From Azorinus chamasolen (lineage: Eukaryota; Mollusca; Bivalvia; Cardiida; Solecurtidae), in NCBI GenBank assembly GCA_963576725.1, contig OY755252.1, forward strand, positions 28,081,895 through 28,145,894: a DNA stretch of 64,000 nt, read 5' to 3'. The translations under genes and the position numbers were made by a program. Position 1 is the stretch's first letter. Each line of letters starts with the position of its first letter. The notes below the pieces were generated by a model. That model was not told the origin of the DNA and ran no database searches. It saw only the letters and a program-made list of their open reading frames with translations. Positions 63,986 through 64,000 of the stretch are shown one piece after another.

Positions 63986-64000
63986 CATTTATGCGACTGC

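Noticed and set aside
4165..64000. TTAACCC motifs as telomeric repeats
   Set aside because: They occur singly at MITE ends and never in tandem.

Overview
The window is eukaryotic, AT-rich, non-coding DNA from an invertebrate, most likely a bivalve mollusc. That assignment is an inference from repeat style: short 'pearl'-like elements with about 164-bp tandem cores, a CCTTGACCTTGAAAG tandem family, and abundant TACATGTA motifs. I found no convincing complete protein-coding gene, rRNA, canonical tRNA, transposase or reverse transcriptase. Almost everything recognisable is a non-autonomous transposable element or a tandem repeat. The window may be intergenic or part of a large intron.

Most dispersed elements are short (about 180-310 bp) MITEs with an almost perfect palindrome of 60-100 nt. 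I use ad hoc letters for them. Group 1 ends in TTAA followed by CCC or CC, as expected for piggyBac-type insertion. Family A is TTAACCCTTTCCCT with a core around GACCCTGATCAGACGGCTCC. B is TTAACCCATTCCCTC with core ATAGAGCATTTGCTCC. D is TTAACCTTTAGCCTGC or TTAACGCTTTGCACGC with core TTTGGATCCAGATGAGACG. H is TTAACCCTTCTCTTGC, I is TTAACCCATTTGCTCCCAG and N is TTAACCCTTTACC. Group 2 begins TACAG and ends CTGTA, like pogo/Tigger-type TA-flanked elements. Its families are E (CAGTAAAACCTCTCTATAAC), F (CAGTAAACCCCCTCTTAAC), G (CAGTTGAACTTCGATAACTC), J (CAGTGCTCCCTCTCTAC) and K (CAGTAGAACCTGTCTTAAG). Family C (CCAGATAAGGTGC ends, core CACTCTTTAGAATCG) and M are separate. Several elements are nested or share a TTAA.

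Layout: 1-908 no gene; 909-3057 pearl/Helitron-like element with twelve 164-bp units; 3058-28375 a dense MITE landscape, with an 18-bp minisatellite at 20382-20989 and two longer inverted-repeat elements at 26505-27347; 28376-52686 a large tandem array; 52687-59000 MITEs again; about 59020-60549 a second tandem-core element with a 317-bp higher-order repeat; 60550-64000 MITEs and tRNA-like relics.

The dominant feature is eleven head-to-tail copies of a 2.16-2.18 kb unit, 28789-52571, plus a partial twelfth. Each unit contains, in order, half of an A element, an F element, an open 286-nt exon-like segment on the minus strand, an M palindrome, a short hairpin duplication, a tRNA-like segment with Pol III A and B boxes, and the other half of the A element. 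The copies are almost identical along their whole length, and shared variants reveal a 4.34-kb dimer duplication. Whether the array is a recently amplified piece of a gene (one exon plus introns), a satellite born from a MITE-rich segment, or partly an assembly product cannot be decided from sequence alone.
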